Origin: Combretum micranthum
Lineage: Eukaryota; Streptophyta; Magnoliopsida; Myrtales; Combretaceae
DNA length: 64,000 bases
Assembly (NCBI GenBank): GCA_024138025.1
Contig: JAMXBD010002255.1
Location: 1-64,000 of the forward strand
Reading direction: 5' to 3'
In this document: one piece after another, positions 25,016 through 35,934 of the stretch
Layout: the number at the start of each line of letters is the position of its first letter
Position numbering within the stretch: the stretch's first letter is position 1
Notes under the pieces: model-generated
What the model saw: the letters and a program-made list of their open reading frames with translations, nothing else
Databases searched by the model: none
Told to the model about the DNA's origin: nothing
Program-made: the position numbers and the translations under genes

Positions 25016-25336
25016 TTTGATCAGAGTAGGGAATATATATACACGTAATTCTTAGATGTGGTGAATAAGCATCCAAAGCAGCAAGTGCGGTCTTTTGAGG
25101 TTTTGTATTTTTGGGTTTATGTACTTTTAGGATTTCTTTATTTTGTCAGGAATTAAAAGAAACAAATTTGACCAGAATAGGGAGTATACACACACACACA
25201 CACTCATCATCTTAATCTTAGAGGCAGTGAATAAGCATCCAAAGCACCAAGCGTGGAGTGTTTGAAGTTTTGTATTTTTTTGGGTTGGTGTATTTTTAGG
25301 ATTTCTTTATTTTGCGAGGAATTGAAAGAAACAAAT
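25016..25336 (+). repeat. ~160-bp tandem duplication, diverged
   Basis: Two head-to-tail units, about 25016-25166 and 25167-25336, share the anchors GAATAAGCATCCAAAGCA (25063 and 25229), GGATTTCTTTATTTTG and GAAACAAATTT (25159 and 25328). Unit 2 carries a (CA)n expansion near 25190 that unit 1 lacks. It is older than the 14.3-kb duplication judging by the number of differences. Confidence 0.85.
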
Positions 25337-26509
25337 TTATAAACAAATTAATTAAAGGATATTTTTTGCTTTTTTTTTTTGTTTTTTGGGACCAAAACTC
25401 ACCAATAGATTAACTTAAGTTGCATTTTATTGTAATTGATATGAGGCATAACTATAATTAAATTAAAGGTTTGATATAATCAAGTGATATGGCTCTTCCA
25501 AACGGTTTGTTCACGACAATTCTATAAGAATTGACAAGACAGGAAAAGCAAAGAGGTTTTGGGTTTTATGATGTAATTCATGAATGCTGAATAATACATG
25601 TCAACATGTGGCATGGCACGTAAAAGAGTGCCGCGTAATTGTAACTAACGACATGAACATCATACAAAGAAAAATAATACTTTTCTAGTAATCTATGAAC
25701 TAACCATATCTCAAATAATTTAATTGAGCAAAATGATACCACATTAAATAGAAGTAACAAGTCTTCCAAGGTCCACATCCTTTCATGGAGAGGTGTGCAG
25801 GCAAGCCAAACAAGGCGAGCTAGTTTAGTTTACTTTTATCCATTTATTATACGGGTTAAGAAATTTAGCTTTTTTGTCAAACAAACCTGAATTTATTGAG
25901 TCTAGCCCAATCTATTTTGGCCCACTTACCTTGCTCATTCAACCCATTTATATATATTTGTGGGTTAAAGAGACCAATTCTATTGCTATTGGATAAGATG
26001 TACATCACAAAATTAAGTTTTATGGGTTATATATATTAATGATTAATTTTATTATTATTATAATTACTTATATATAAGTTTTTTAAATATAATTTATTAG
26101 ATATCATATTTCATTTGTTCAAATATATATATATATATATATATATATACTCAAAAGAATTTTATAATGCATGTGCAATGATACATCCTTATTCTTTACC
26201 ATTAACACATAAGACTAAAATCAAACATAAAAGTCATGGGAATAATTTTATATATTAATAGTCATTTTTCCTATACTTATTTTTATCTTTTGTAAATGGT
26301 TAACTTAGAGGTTGGTGCACTTTGGTCCGTGGATTAAACAGAACGAGTATAATTGCTTCACCTTTTAGATAGGTTGAAAACATTAATCTTAACCTATTTT
26401 AAAAACAAATTAAACGGACTAGTGTTACCAGCCATGACCCATTTATATAACTCTACCTCGAATCCCATGTAAAGACCTTGCACCAATATTTCTTGCTTCC
26501 TACAAAAAT
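25337..26509. other. gene-free stretch
   Basis: AT-rich DNA with a long TA run near 26122-26150. The minus-strand open frame at 25578-25778 is not recognised. A part near 25795-25990 has GAGC/CCCATTT words loosely like the hAT-type ends elsewhere in the window, but no termini could be defined. Confidence 0.45.
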
Positions 26510-28055
26510 AGGGTTAATTTCACTCACATCTTTTTCAATTATAATAGATATATACTTAAACAAGATTTTTTTATAAGAAAATATCTAAAATTTTTAAATC
26601 TTTCACCATGGTACCTCTAATGAATTCCATCCATTTTTTGGTCTAACGGCTAACGTGGCAAGTAAACTCGATTAAAATACTATTTTTATCCACGTAAGCA
26701 AATTTTTTTTTTCACTTTTCCTTCTCTCTCTCTCTTCCTCCAATACACGCGTCCTGTCTCCTCCAACACGCCAGATGCCATAAAGGCTCAACTTGAACTT
26801 CAAACATTCAAATAAACACATCCATAACTCTCTTTTTTTTACTCATTTAATTTGGTTTTGGAAGTTTTATTTCTCTGAAATTTCACTTCGAATATTCCTT
26901 GTGACTATGTTTGACCCTTAAGCTCCCAAAACAACTATTAATGACTAATTTAACTCTTGAACTAAGGATATATGAAGGCTCTTCTTAATCATCTTCTTCA
27001 ATTTCCTATTCACACTCTCTTTCACCACGACTTTTTTCTCTCTCTAACCCTCTTCTCTCTCTCCCCTTTTGAATCAGTATAGGATACCAAAACTAACCAC
27101 CCACAACTCCCATCACGCATTACCATACCAAAACACACACAACCATAACCACCTTCTTCAAAAACAATAGCTAAGTATTACCGCCACCCTCAACACTCAT
27201 GCGACCTCCATTAATGAACCAAGCAACCACCATAAAACAACATCATTACATGAATATGCTACCACATTTGATAAACATAACCATAAACCAAAACGAGAAC
27301 ATACTAATCTACACTAAAAAATATACCCCATTTGTAACCAAATCGAGCCAACATCCATAACATAACATTACCCAAAACGAACACACAACACAAACCAAAA
27401 TCAAAACCAAACATCAATAACCTAAGACTAACACCAATAACGGCAAACTAAAGACCCCAAAATGCTACTACCCTCAAATACACTAAAACTAGTTGCATTG
27501 TAATACCTTCGTCAACATTGAAAACCTATAGATCCATGAATTTGCATCTAACAACAATAATCACGCTCATAATTGTAACCTCTGAAATCATTTTTGACAA
27601 TTAAAATTGACAACTTGAATTGAACTCCACAAATCCACAAGTTCAATTGAGAGAGAGAGGATTTGTTCTCTTTACTCAATCCGAAGTCGACCCATGCCAC
27701 TCATGACCTGTTTGTGGGTTTGGGTTATAAGCTTGGTTTGGTAGAGGAGAAAGAGTAGTGGTTCTTGGGTTCGTTTGAGAAGAAGGAGAGGGAGAGGTTG
27801 GGGGGGGTGTGCGAGGTGCGGGGCGGGAGGGAAAGAAAGGGGAGAGAAAAGGGAAAGTAAAAAAAAAAAATTGCCAATGTGAACAAAAAATAAAATTTTA
27901 ATCGAGTCCTTTTACCATATCAGTAGTTAGACAAAATTTGTCTAAAGGTACCATAGTGAAAAGTTTTAAAAGTTTAGATTTTTTTAACAAAATTTTGTTG
28001 AGGTATATATCTGTTAAAATTGAAAAGTTTAGGTATCACGTGTGAAATTAACACT
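26510..28055. mobile_element. 1.5-kb element with ~190-bp inverted termini
   Basis: The left terminus AGGGTTAATTTCAC (26510) pairs with the inverted right terminus AGTGTTAATTTCAC (ending 28055). The match continues inward for about 190 bp, including ACCATGGTACC against ACTATGGTACC and ACTCGATTAAAAT in both. The interior shows strong strand asymmetry: about 27090-27500 is rich in A and C with almost no G, while about 27650-27860 is G-rich. No long open frame is present. Long TIRs suggest a Mutator-like or foldback non-autonomous element. The flanks (ACAAAAAT and ATCAAAAT) match only partly, so the superfamily is unproven. Confidence 0.65.
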
Positions 28056-28377
28056 ATCAAAATATATAAGTTCATACAAAGCTGATAATACTCCCTTGAA
28101 AATAAAGGTGATGATGTATTTATAAAATAAGACAGTTTTACTGGATTCTAGAAATTGATGCGACATCTCTCCTTCCTATAAGAAAGATTCACTCTAAATC
28201 TTCAAAGTTGCAATCCTACAAAGGCCGCATATAAACCTACAAAATTTAACAAAGAGAAAAATGTAGTAGTGTAAGTTAATATCATTTGTCGTGAGGTTAA
28301 TTAGAAAAACTCATTTGTACCTGACATCAGTTAAAAAACTGTAATGGTATTACAACTTTGGAATAACATCATAATGG

Positions 28378-28696
28378 AACCTACACTTTGATAAAATATG
28401 CGATTTTGTATTTGACCTTTGAAATTGATCAATTTAATACATGAACATTGAAGTTCATCAACTTAGCATCTGAAAGGACTTTTCGTGCACACCAACAACA
28501 TCTCCATAGGTATCAAATTAATCAATTTGGTATCTGAAAAACTTTGAAATTGATCATTCATCATCTATGGAGGTGCTATTGGCGTGTACGAAAAGTTCTT
28601 TCGGTTAATAAGTTGATCAACTTTAAAGTTCGGATACCAAATTGATCATTGCATATTTTATTAAAGTTTAGGTATCATTCATGATATTAACCCTAC
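28378..28696. mobile_element. palindromic MITE
   Basis: Arms at about 28380-28510 and 28564-28695 are inverted copies: GGACTTTTCGTGCACACC mirrors GAACTTTTCGTACACGCC, both followed inward by CATCTCCATAG or CACCTCCATAG. The loop is about 50 bp. The end GGGTTAATATCA resembles the termini of the neighbouring 26510-28055 element, so they may share a transposase source. It lies about 90 bp outside the Harbinger element. Confidence 0.7.
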
Positions 28697-29281
28697 AACT
28701 TCTAGGTTGTCACTTATAAAAGAAATAATTGGATATAGGGTGTAACAACTGGATTTTTGAGTATAACAAAACAATAGCCTATAAGAGCATCCACAACCCT
28801 AAGGACCCTATAAAGGTCCTTAGGATGCCACATCAGCTTCTGAAGGACATTTCATTTTTAAGAACCTCACTGCTTTGTCTCTAAGTTCTTTAGATAAGGT
28901 TGTTCACAACTTTTTAAGATTTTGTGAGTCCTAGGCATTTTTTATATAATACTCTTTTTTATTGTCAAGTAATATTAATATAAATTATAATCTACAAAAT
29001 TATGTAAGAATAAATTAAATAAAAGTAGAAAATACCCATAAATATATCATTAATTAATATTTAGGTTTATTATTTCAAACCATAATTAATTGAATTTAAA
29101 TTTAATAATAGATGTAACAATATATTAAATAGCCAAAATGCAAAAAGAAGAAAATTATTTAGGTTAAGACTAATACAACAAGAAAGAAATACAATCATAG
29201 ACTAATTTGAAGTACATAATGGGAATTAAAAAAATAAAATAAAAAGCCACTTCAAAATATATACTTTAAAACTACTAATCA

Positions 29282-30604
29282 TCAAACATTAATTAGAATT
29301 TCCAAATTGCTCCCACAGTGTTCAATTAAATCGGCTTGTAGCTGATGATGCTTCACCCTATCATGAAGCCGAATATTATTTTCAATGTGTGTCGCATAAT
29401 TCGTAATGTGATTGTGAGAGATATGAGGTGTCGAATCACTAGTGTCTTCCAATTCATAATCCGGAACTTCATAACCGAAGTTATAGCCATCCCGTTCATC
29501 CTCAACAATCATATTGTGTAAAATTATACATGCTCTCGTTATTTGTCCTATAACCTCTTGATCCCAAAAACGTGAAGGCCCACGAACTATGTGAAAGCGA
29601 GATTGGAGTACTCCAAAAGCCCGTTCAACATCTTTTCTACACCCTTCTTGGTGCCTAGCAAATAATTGCTCCTTTGGACCATGCGAGTATGGAATAAATT
29701 TGACAAATGTTGACCATTATGGATATATACCATCTGTAAGATAATACCCTGTATCGTAATTTCTACAATTAACAGTGTAGTTGATTGAAGGAGCTCATCC
29801 CTCTAAAATGTCATCAAATAGAGGAGAGCGCTCTACTACATTAATTTCATTGTTTGATCTCAGAACACCGAAGAATGCATGCCATATCTAAGTATCATAT
29901 CAAGCAACGGCTTCAAGCATGATTGTTGGACAACCGTGATTACCTTGAGTATACATACTGTGCCAAGCAATTGGACAGTTCTTCCACTCCAGATGCATAC
30001 AATCAATTCTCCCCATCATGCTAGGAAATCCATATTGTTCAGCAACTGCTAATAAGCATTGAGTATCAGTAGAATTAGGCCTGTGTAAATATTTATCACC
30101 AAAACAATCAATGACACCTTCAACAAAATGCTTGACATACTCCACTATTGTACTTTTAGCCATACACAAATAGTCATCTAAAGCATCACCCGTTACCCCA
30201 TATGCTAACATCCGAATAGCTGCAGTGCACTTTTGCAAAAGTGAAGTGATAAGTTTACCAACGGCATCTCTTGTTTGTTTGAAATAGGAGGAGTAATCTT
30301 CTAATGCTTGCATGATACGAAGAAATATATTTCTTTATGCGGAATCTTCGTCGAAATTGCTCAGCCATATATACCAGATTATCTGAGAAGTAATCGTTAT
30401 ACAAACGATTTTGACCTTCAATACGACCTCTATCTATATATCTTCTCTTTCTTCTTGTTGTGGAAGAACTCCCACTTAACTCTGGAAGCATTTGATATAA
30501 GAGCTAATAAGCTTTGTTCTAGTGCTACTTAATGACAAGAACAATTCTTTAGCTACCTCATGAGCAGCCTCTTCAAACTTAGAATCAGAGCTACTTCTCA
30601 ACAT
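29282..30604 (-). pseudogene. Harbinger-type DDE transposase, broken
   Basis: Read from the ATG at 30604 down to 29282 the length fits about 440 codons, normal for the family. The order is an N-terminal SSSDSKFEEAAHEVA block, then EQFRRRFRIKKY and LEDYSSYFKQTRDA (helix-turn-helix region). The catalytic part follows with MGRIDCMHLEWKNCP (first Asp) and GNHGCPTIMLEAVA, then WHAFFG and LFDDI, and finally DVERAFGVLQSRF (catalytic Glu). It is dead: at least two frameshifts (near 30490 and 30310), two stops after the EAVA block, a stop after DDILEG and another after DGIYP. The family motif NNDIN reads NNEIN here, so the second catalytic Asp is also lost. Plants carry many copies; host genes of the HARBI1 type lack such flanking TIRs. 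Confidence 0.88.
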
Positions 30605-30722
30605 GATTATGAGAGGGTGAATTGGTGTTGATGAAAATGGAAATGTGAAATGTGAAATGTGAGAATGCTTGGTAAGGATATGCTTCTCTGCCCATATATA
30701 TAGAAGATCAATGGATGCTTTA

Positions 30723-30880
30723 CAATGGCTAGTTTCTTTTCACATTGATTCGATTGACAAAAGCTTTTACAACGGCTAGTTTTTCATATTGATTTGATTG
30801 ACAACGGCTTTTCCAATGGCTAATTTTCTCATATTGATTTGATTGACAACAGCTTTTGTAACAACTTTTACAACGGCCTT
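30723..30880 (+). repeat. ~45-bp tandem repeat between Harbinger ORFs
   Basis: About three and a half units begin near 30723, 30770 and 30814, each with CAAYGGCTAR then TTTTC, CATATTGATTTGATTGACAA and more. AACGGC occurs at 30771, 30803 and 30872. The block lies upstream of the transposase gene. It is a plausible promoter or binding array for the element's own Myb/SANT-like protein, since AACGG is a Myb core site. That role is inferred. Confidence 0.7.
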
Positions 30881-31043
30881 TGCACTTCATTCATTAATAG
30901 ATATCCTTACATTAAACAATTTCATTAAATAAATGCAATATATAATATAAGGCTACTTGTAGAACTAATTGTTAATTTCTAATAGAACTAATGATTGCTT
31001 TTTCTTTGCATTATTTCATTTCGCATCTCTTCATCCATTGCCT

Positions 31044-32217
31044 TTACACTTCATCCATTGATGATGTATCAATAAATATTATCGATTTCTTCCACTTGAG
31101 CTGCTTCCGATGCTCCTTCTGTTCTATAACTTCATTAAATTTACGCAATACATCAACTTTCTCATGATCCGTATTGCATAAACCTTCCAACTTCTTAGCC
31201 AAATCTGATACTGCCCCACTGTTTTCAACTTTTTCTTTTGCTTTTCTCTTACTTCCTGCTTTACCAGGTGGTCGCATGACAACTTCAACAACGTCATCGT
31301 CTTGAGGTACATTATTTTGTGAGGATGAACTTATATATGTTCCAGATTGATTTACCTTGGTTTGCTTACTTTGACTCTCTTTCGCGTTTCCAATTTGAGA
31401 CCTCCATTTAGGTTCATCTTGCAAAATAACCCAACAATGCTTGACCATACATTGTTTTTTTTTTTCATTTTGTTTGAACAAATCATGAACATCTTTTATA
31501 TAATCATTCTCATTTTTTCGCTTTCAGCCCGTTTTTATTTGGTCATAGCAAGCCCCAAATTTCATTACATTTGAGAGTTTCATCCACCTTGATTTGCATT
31601 GTTGCCATGTCCATTTTTTCCTGGATTCCCCCCCCCCCCCCCCCCTCGTAGCTTTGATGTTCCTCGAAGCTCTCGTGAGCTCGCTACCAAAAGCTCTGCA
31701 TCGGCTGGCTATTTCCAATAATTGGATCTTTACTTATCCTTAACCATGCATAAATAAGAAGTTTGTCATCAATATGCTTCCATTTTTTTCTTCGACCATC
31801 ATCCTCTTTGTTTTCATTGTCCTCCTCATCCTCAAGATTTTTTTGTATAGAGAATTCTAGATATTGTGAAGCTGTGCTGCTAGGTGTTTGTGGTGTCGGA
31901 TTAGTTGTAGGTTGAGAAAAATGCACTCCAGTAGCATTAAATTGTGGTATGTTTTTAGGATTAATATGAGGAGGACATTGAAAATATGTGGGCATCATAG
32001 TTCTTGGGTTTTGAATGAAACTGAATGATGGATTAAAATTTTGTATGCCTTGACTCGTATTTTAGAAATTTGGAAGATTTTGAAAATTCGTGGGACTTTG
32101 AAAATATACACCATTTGGAAAATAAGAGACATTTTGTGAATTTAAGGGTATTTGAAAATTTTGTGTATCTTGTGGATAATCGGAATGTGATAATTTTTTA
32201 GGATTATTGGGATCCAT
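31044..32217 (-). pseudogene. Harbinger Myb/SANT-like second protein, broken
   Basis: The start is the ATG at 32217-32215 (MDPNNPKKLS), followed by a Gln/Asn/Pro-rich N-terminus. A Myb/SANT-like trihelix follows: KKWKHIDDKLLIYAWLRISK, then WTWQQCKSRWMKLSN and CYDQIKTG. The C-terminal part has HCWVILQDEPKW and a basic PGKAGSKRKAKEK segment, ending near 31044. In the family this protein pairs with the DDE transposase and brings it to the transposon ends. Defects are an in-frame stop after LPNF (near 32060), frame changes near 31700 and 31500, and an 18-C run at 31628-31645 that reads as poly-Gly. Host annotations often mislabel such genes as glutathione S-transferase T-like. Confidence 0.82.
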
Positions 32218-32360
32218 ATATAGCTAAACTATCACCTATGAAGTAATTTTTGAAGTAAAGTAGGTTTAGTAAATTTTTTTGTGAATGATCAATGTCAATT
32301 TTTACATGTATATATAGCTAGAAAAAATTTCTCATTTAGATTTACCATTTTGAAATTCAG

Positions 32361-32433
32361 AACGGCTAAAAAAAAATAGGAACGAGCCGTTTGATTGTAG
32401 ATTTAGAACGGCTAAAAAAAATAGCAGAACGGC
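32361..32433 (+). promoter_or_regulatory. AACGGC cluster upstream of the Myb-like ORF
   Basis: AACGGC occurs at 32361, 32407 and 32428, with an inverted GCCGTT at 32386-32391, all within 73 bases between the right terminus and the start of the Myb/SANT-like gene. The first two sit in GAACGGCTAAAAAA. The same core is repeated in the other intergenic part of the element (30771-30877). Confidence 0.5.
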
Positions 32434-33128
32434 AACATTAAGAAATATAAACCAAGGCAAAGCAAAACAAATAAATGGAATCGTGCACCGAAACAGGAAA
32501 AAGAAGTGATTAATTTAAATGAATATATAAAGCAAAGCAAAAAAACAATAAAATAAAAAGAGAAGAAGTTCTGACCGTTTGGCAAATAAATGGAGATCAT
32601 ATAAAAAACAAAGCAAAAAAAACAATAAAATAAAAAAAGAAGAAGCTAAAGTACCGGTTCTTATCAGAGAACCTTTTGCAAAATATAGGAGCTCTCCCAT
32701 CCCATAAGGACCCAAGTTGAGGTCTTTCCCACCTAGTGATTCCCACTAAGGAGCTCCCGTTGGGGATGCTCTAACTATCACGGAAAAATAATAAATTCTA
32801 ATAAGCTTCCGCAGGATTGCTTTCTTGTCAGGTTTTTATTGGTATTATATTTGTATCGGATTTAATATCTATTTAACTTGATCAATTTATAAAAGAAAGT
32901 ATCAATTTCTTGATAAATATCAATTTAAAAAATGATATCAAAATGATACAAGAATAATCTTCAATTGAATGACTTTGTCCCCTCCTAGCTTGCTTAACAA
33001 GAAAAAAAAATCAATAATGATAAAACCCAAATTGCCAATCATAAATTTTTTCCAGAAAACCTATCTTATATCACAAAATCCATTTAGCAAAACTCACAAA
33101 TATCAAACAACCCATGCCAAAATCTTAT

Positions 33129-35929
33129 TGTAAGGTCCCGGACTTACCCCTATATTTAAAATAGTAAATCTAGTTCCCTAACCACATAAAATCCGCTACA
33201 TATGTAACATATGTAAAGTTGTAATCCAGGATCAGTTTCGATAGTTATTAGCTTACAAAATATATCAAAAGATAGCAACAATCCTAATAACTATTACATA
33301 GGTCCATAATTCGTAGACATATATATAACTAATTTATTACAAAGGGTTCCTTGTAAGTCACAGTCTCCTCTACTCATCCCATTCATCTAAGAACTCTTTA
33401 AAATCAGATCCATATCCCTTGCTTGTGTATAACTAGTCTTCCACACCTGAAAACATAAATGTGAGCCAGATGCCTAGTACACAATATAAAAAACAAAAGC
33501 AGAATGATTCACACAATCCTAACTATAGTGCAATGCAACATCATTCAATTATTATATATTCATTTAATAAGTCAGTCAACACTGGAGTATTCAAACTCCA
33601 AATAATAGGGGTAATTGGGGTCCTGAGTAACGACCCCAACGCTTAGGAGGTTTATATAAGCAGCTTGGATACTTATATCTTTTAGATATATTAGATAAAG
33701 AGAAAATAACTTCATCTAGGGTTGACAGGTTACACAACTTCACTTATCTTAGTCCATAACATCACCTAGTCCAACTATTCCCATAAACATTTTGGACTAA
33801 ATCATGCCACTTCATTCTAAGCGTAAGCAAACGTTACACCGATACCGTCTTCCCCATCAGTTACCTGCCGTACCATTTAGGAAGTCTTATCAAAAACAGG
33901 GGTGGCCTAAGCGCCTAATCTACCGTGCCCCCAATCTGAGTAAGGTATTGCTCTTCGAACCGGATACCGATATGCCATATCGGGCTAGATACATATTTAA
34001 ACAGCATAAGAGACTCCTAACTCAAACAACGTTTAAGTTTTTCCATATTAAAATTGATTAAATATATGCCTATCCTAAGCATAGAACAAATACGTTACTG
34101 CATACCTTATGTAGGAAATCCAAATAGAACTTCGGGAATCCTTCAAAAGATAATCTAAATTCAAATCAACATCATATACTTGGAATTACACTTAAAGCAT
34201 ATCAAATCTTAAGCTTAATACTTAAGACTTCGAATATAACTTATAGAAAGTCATAACATATAATATATACATTTATCAAGATCACACAAACTCACAAAAT
34301 CATCATTTTTAACTTCCATCCATATATACAATATAACTAGATTTATCTTAACATTCATGAAAATTCAATTATTTGTTAAATCTACAAATATAATTAAATC
34401 ATGCTTAATTAGATCACTCAATCATCATTGCACCTCAAAATCATTAATCTATCTCATTTTAGTCCAAAAAGATCAATTTCATATGCAAACACACATTTAC
34501 CAAGAAAACATAATTTTTTAACATTGTTTGAAAAACACAACAGCTGAAAAGAACTAAAATTTAAGCATTGACACTTTTCGAATTTGAAAAAACTCAAAAT
34601 ATAAAAGTTGTAGATCTCTTTTTAAGCTTTCCAACAAAACTTGAATCACCTCAATTGAAGGTCGTATGAAAAAGTTATAATTAAAATACGAAATAGTATT
34701 GCGTAAAAAAAAATGAGTCACAGCCGTGATTTTTGAAAAGCTGTCATAAAATGGTTTTTGAGCTAAGAATCATGGCCATGATTTTTGAGTTTCAAAGTTT
34801 TTGGCCAACCTGAGGCTACCAAGAGATGGATCACACCCCATGATTGATGAAAACTTCCCAAAACAGAGTTTTTTCTTGCAAAATCACGCCCGTGATTCAT
34901 GAAAACACCCACATCAGATGCTACAAAGGAACAAATCACGCTCGTGATTCATCAAATTTGTCCAACCCGAGCCTACCAAGGCTTAAATCACACCCGTGAT
35001 TTGCTTCCCAATAACCTATACAGACTCCCTTGTTTTTCATACTCTTTTTTTATCAAACTTTTGGACATTCTACTTAACTTCAACACAAACCAAACACTTC
35101 TAACATTACTCCCACACTTCAAAACTCATAAAACAACATTCAACAAGCTCAACTTCACTTAACCCTTACTACACCACTCATACATCATTCTATTTTCATC
35201 AACACACTTTAACTACCAAACATGCATATATTATACTTCATTGGCAGTCCAAACCTTCATTAACACATCACTAATACATATATACATATTCAAATCACAT
35301 TTAACAAACTCTACACTATAAACTTGTATTAAATGTAACTTAAACTTACCTAAAATCTTTTGGCTTGGTTTGCAAGGCTTTAGAAAGGTCTTTTGGTGGC
35401 CAACTTGTAAGAATTTGGACGTGGGTCTTGGTCTTGAAGTTAGGGTAGCTTTGGAAGTGAAAGTAATGAGTTTTATGTTTGTTTAGAAGGTTGTTTTGAT
35501 GGTGGTCTGATTTTGGACGAAAATGAGGATATTTTTGGTTCAATATTTATCCAAATTTGTCTTTTAAGGCAGCCCAAAATAAAGTTATTAAGTGGCTTTT
35601 AGTTAGACTTAATTAAGGTTATTAATTTAAGTAAAACAAAAAGCATTTGGCTAGCTTTTTGGGTTCCAAAAAGAAAATCTGCTACACACAACACTTGAAA
35701 TATACATTTAAGTCTAATATTACTCATTTCATATACAACATTAATATGTAAATCAATATTAAGTATTTATTATACTAATGCAAACATAATTGTTCTACAC
35801 TACTCAAACACATACATTAAATTACACTAGCTTAATCTATATGTAAAACATGTTATTTATTTATTTTAATATGCAACTATAATCACTCATATATAATATG
35901 ATATCGGGAATAAAAGCATGGTTATTACA
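33129..35929 (-). mobile_element. solo LTR, 2.8 kb, antisense (Ty3/gypsy type)
   Basis: On the minus strand the element runs from TGTAATAACC (35929) to GGGACCTTACA (33129), the TG...CA form of an LTR. It is flanked by near-matching 5-bp duplications, CTTAT at 33124-33128 and CCTAT at 35930-35934. There is no internal region, second LTR or coding domain, so it is a solo LTR left by recombination. Its 3' half shares ordered blocks with the LTR at 44407-46981, for example a TAGGCGCTTAGGCCACC / TAGGTGCTTAGGTCATCC block and AATGTTTATGGGAATAGTTG / AACGTTTATGGGAACGGTTG. Assignment to Ty3/gypsy rests on the terminal style and length only. Confidence 0.8.
34718..35001. repeat. six palindromic TCACGNNCGTGA repeats in LTR
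   Basis: Cores lie at 34718-34729, 34768-34783, 34831-34845, 34882-34897, 34934-34949 and 34986-35001, about 50-60 bp apart. The second, AATCATGGCCATGATT, is a perfect 16-bp palindrome. The others are AATCACGCCCGTGATT-like with one or two mismatches. The spacer parts are also partly similar (CCAACCYGAGSCTACCAAG occurs twice), so this is a degenerate ~52-bp tandem array. Confidence 0.85.
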
Positions 35930-35934
35930 CCTAT

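Larger units (their letters stand above)
28785..32771 (-). mobile_element. complete but inactivated PIF/Harbinger transposon
   Basis: A 3,987-bp element has 13-bp terminal inverted repeats, GAGCATCCACAAC on the left and GAGCATCCCCAAC as the inverted right end, one mismatch. It is flanked by TAA duplications at 28782-28784 and 32772-32774. It carries the two genes expected for PIF/Harbinger, both on the minus strand: a DDE transposase (29282-30604) and a Myb/SANT-like partner (31044-32217). Just inside the left end is a perfect hairpin at 28798-28824 with 10-bp arms. Both genes are broken, so the element could only move with help in trans. Bounded on both sides, it is one of the best defined transposons in the window. 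Confidence 0.92.

Noticed and set aside
25795..26460. Another hAT-like element with GAGC/CCCATTT words
   Set aside because: Neither matching termini nor an 8-bp duplication could be found.
33804..34061. 85-codon frame
   Set aside because: It lies inside the antisense solo LTR and has no similarity to retroelement proteins.
34718..35001. CRISPR-like array of short repeats with ~35-bp spacers
   Set aside because: The sequence is plant nuclear DNA; the repeats are degenerate palindromes, the spacers are partly similar, and the array sits inside a bounded LTR with no cas genes.
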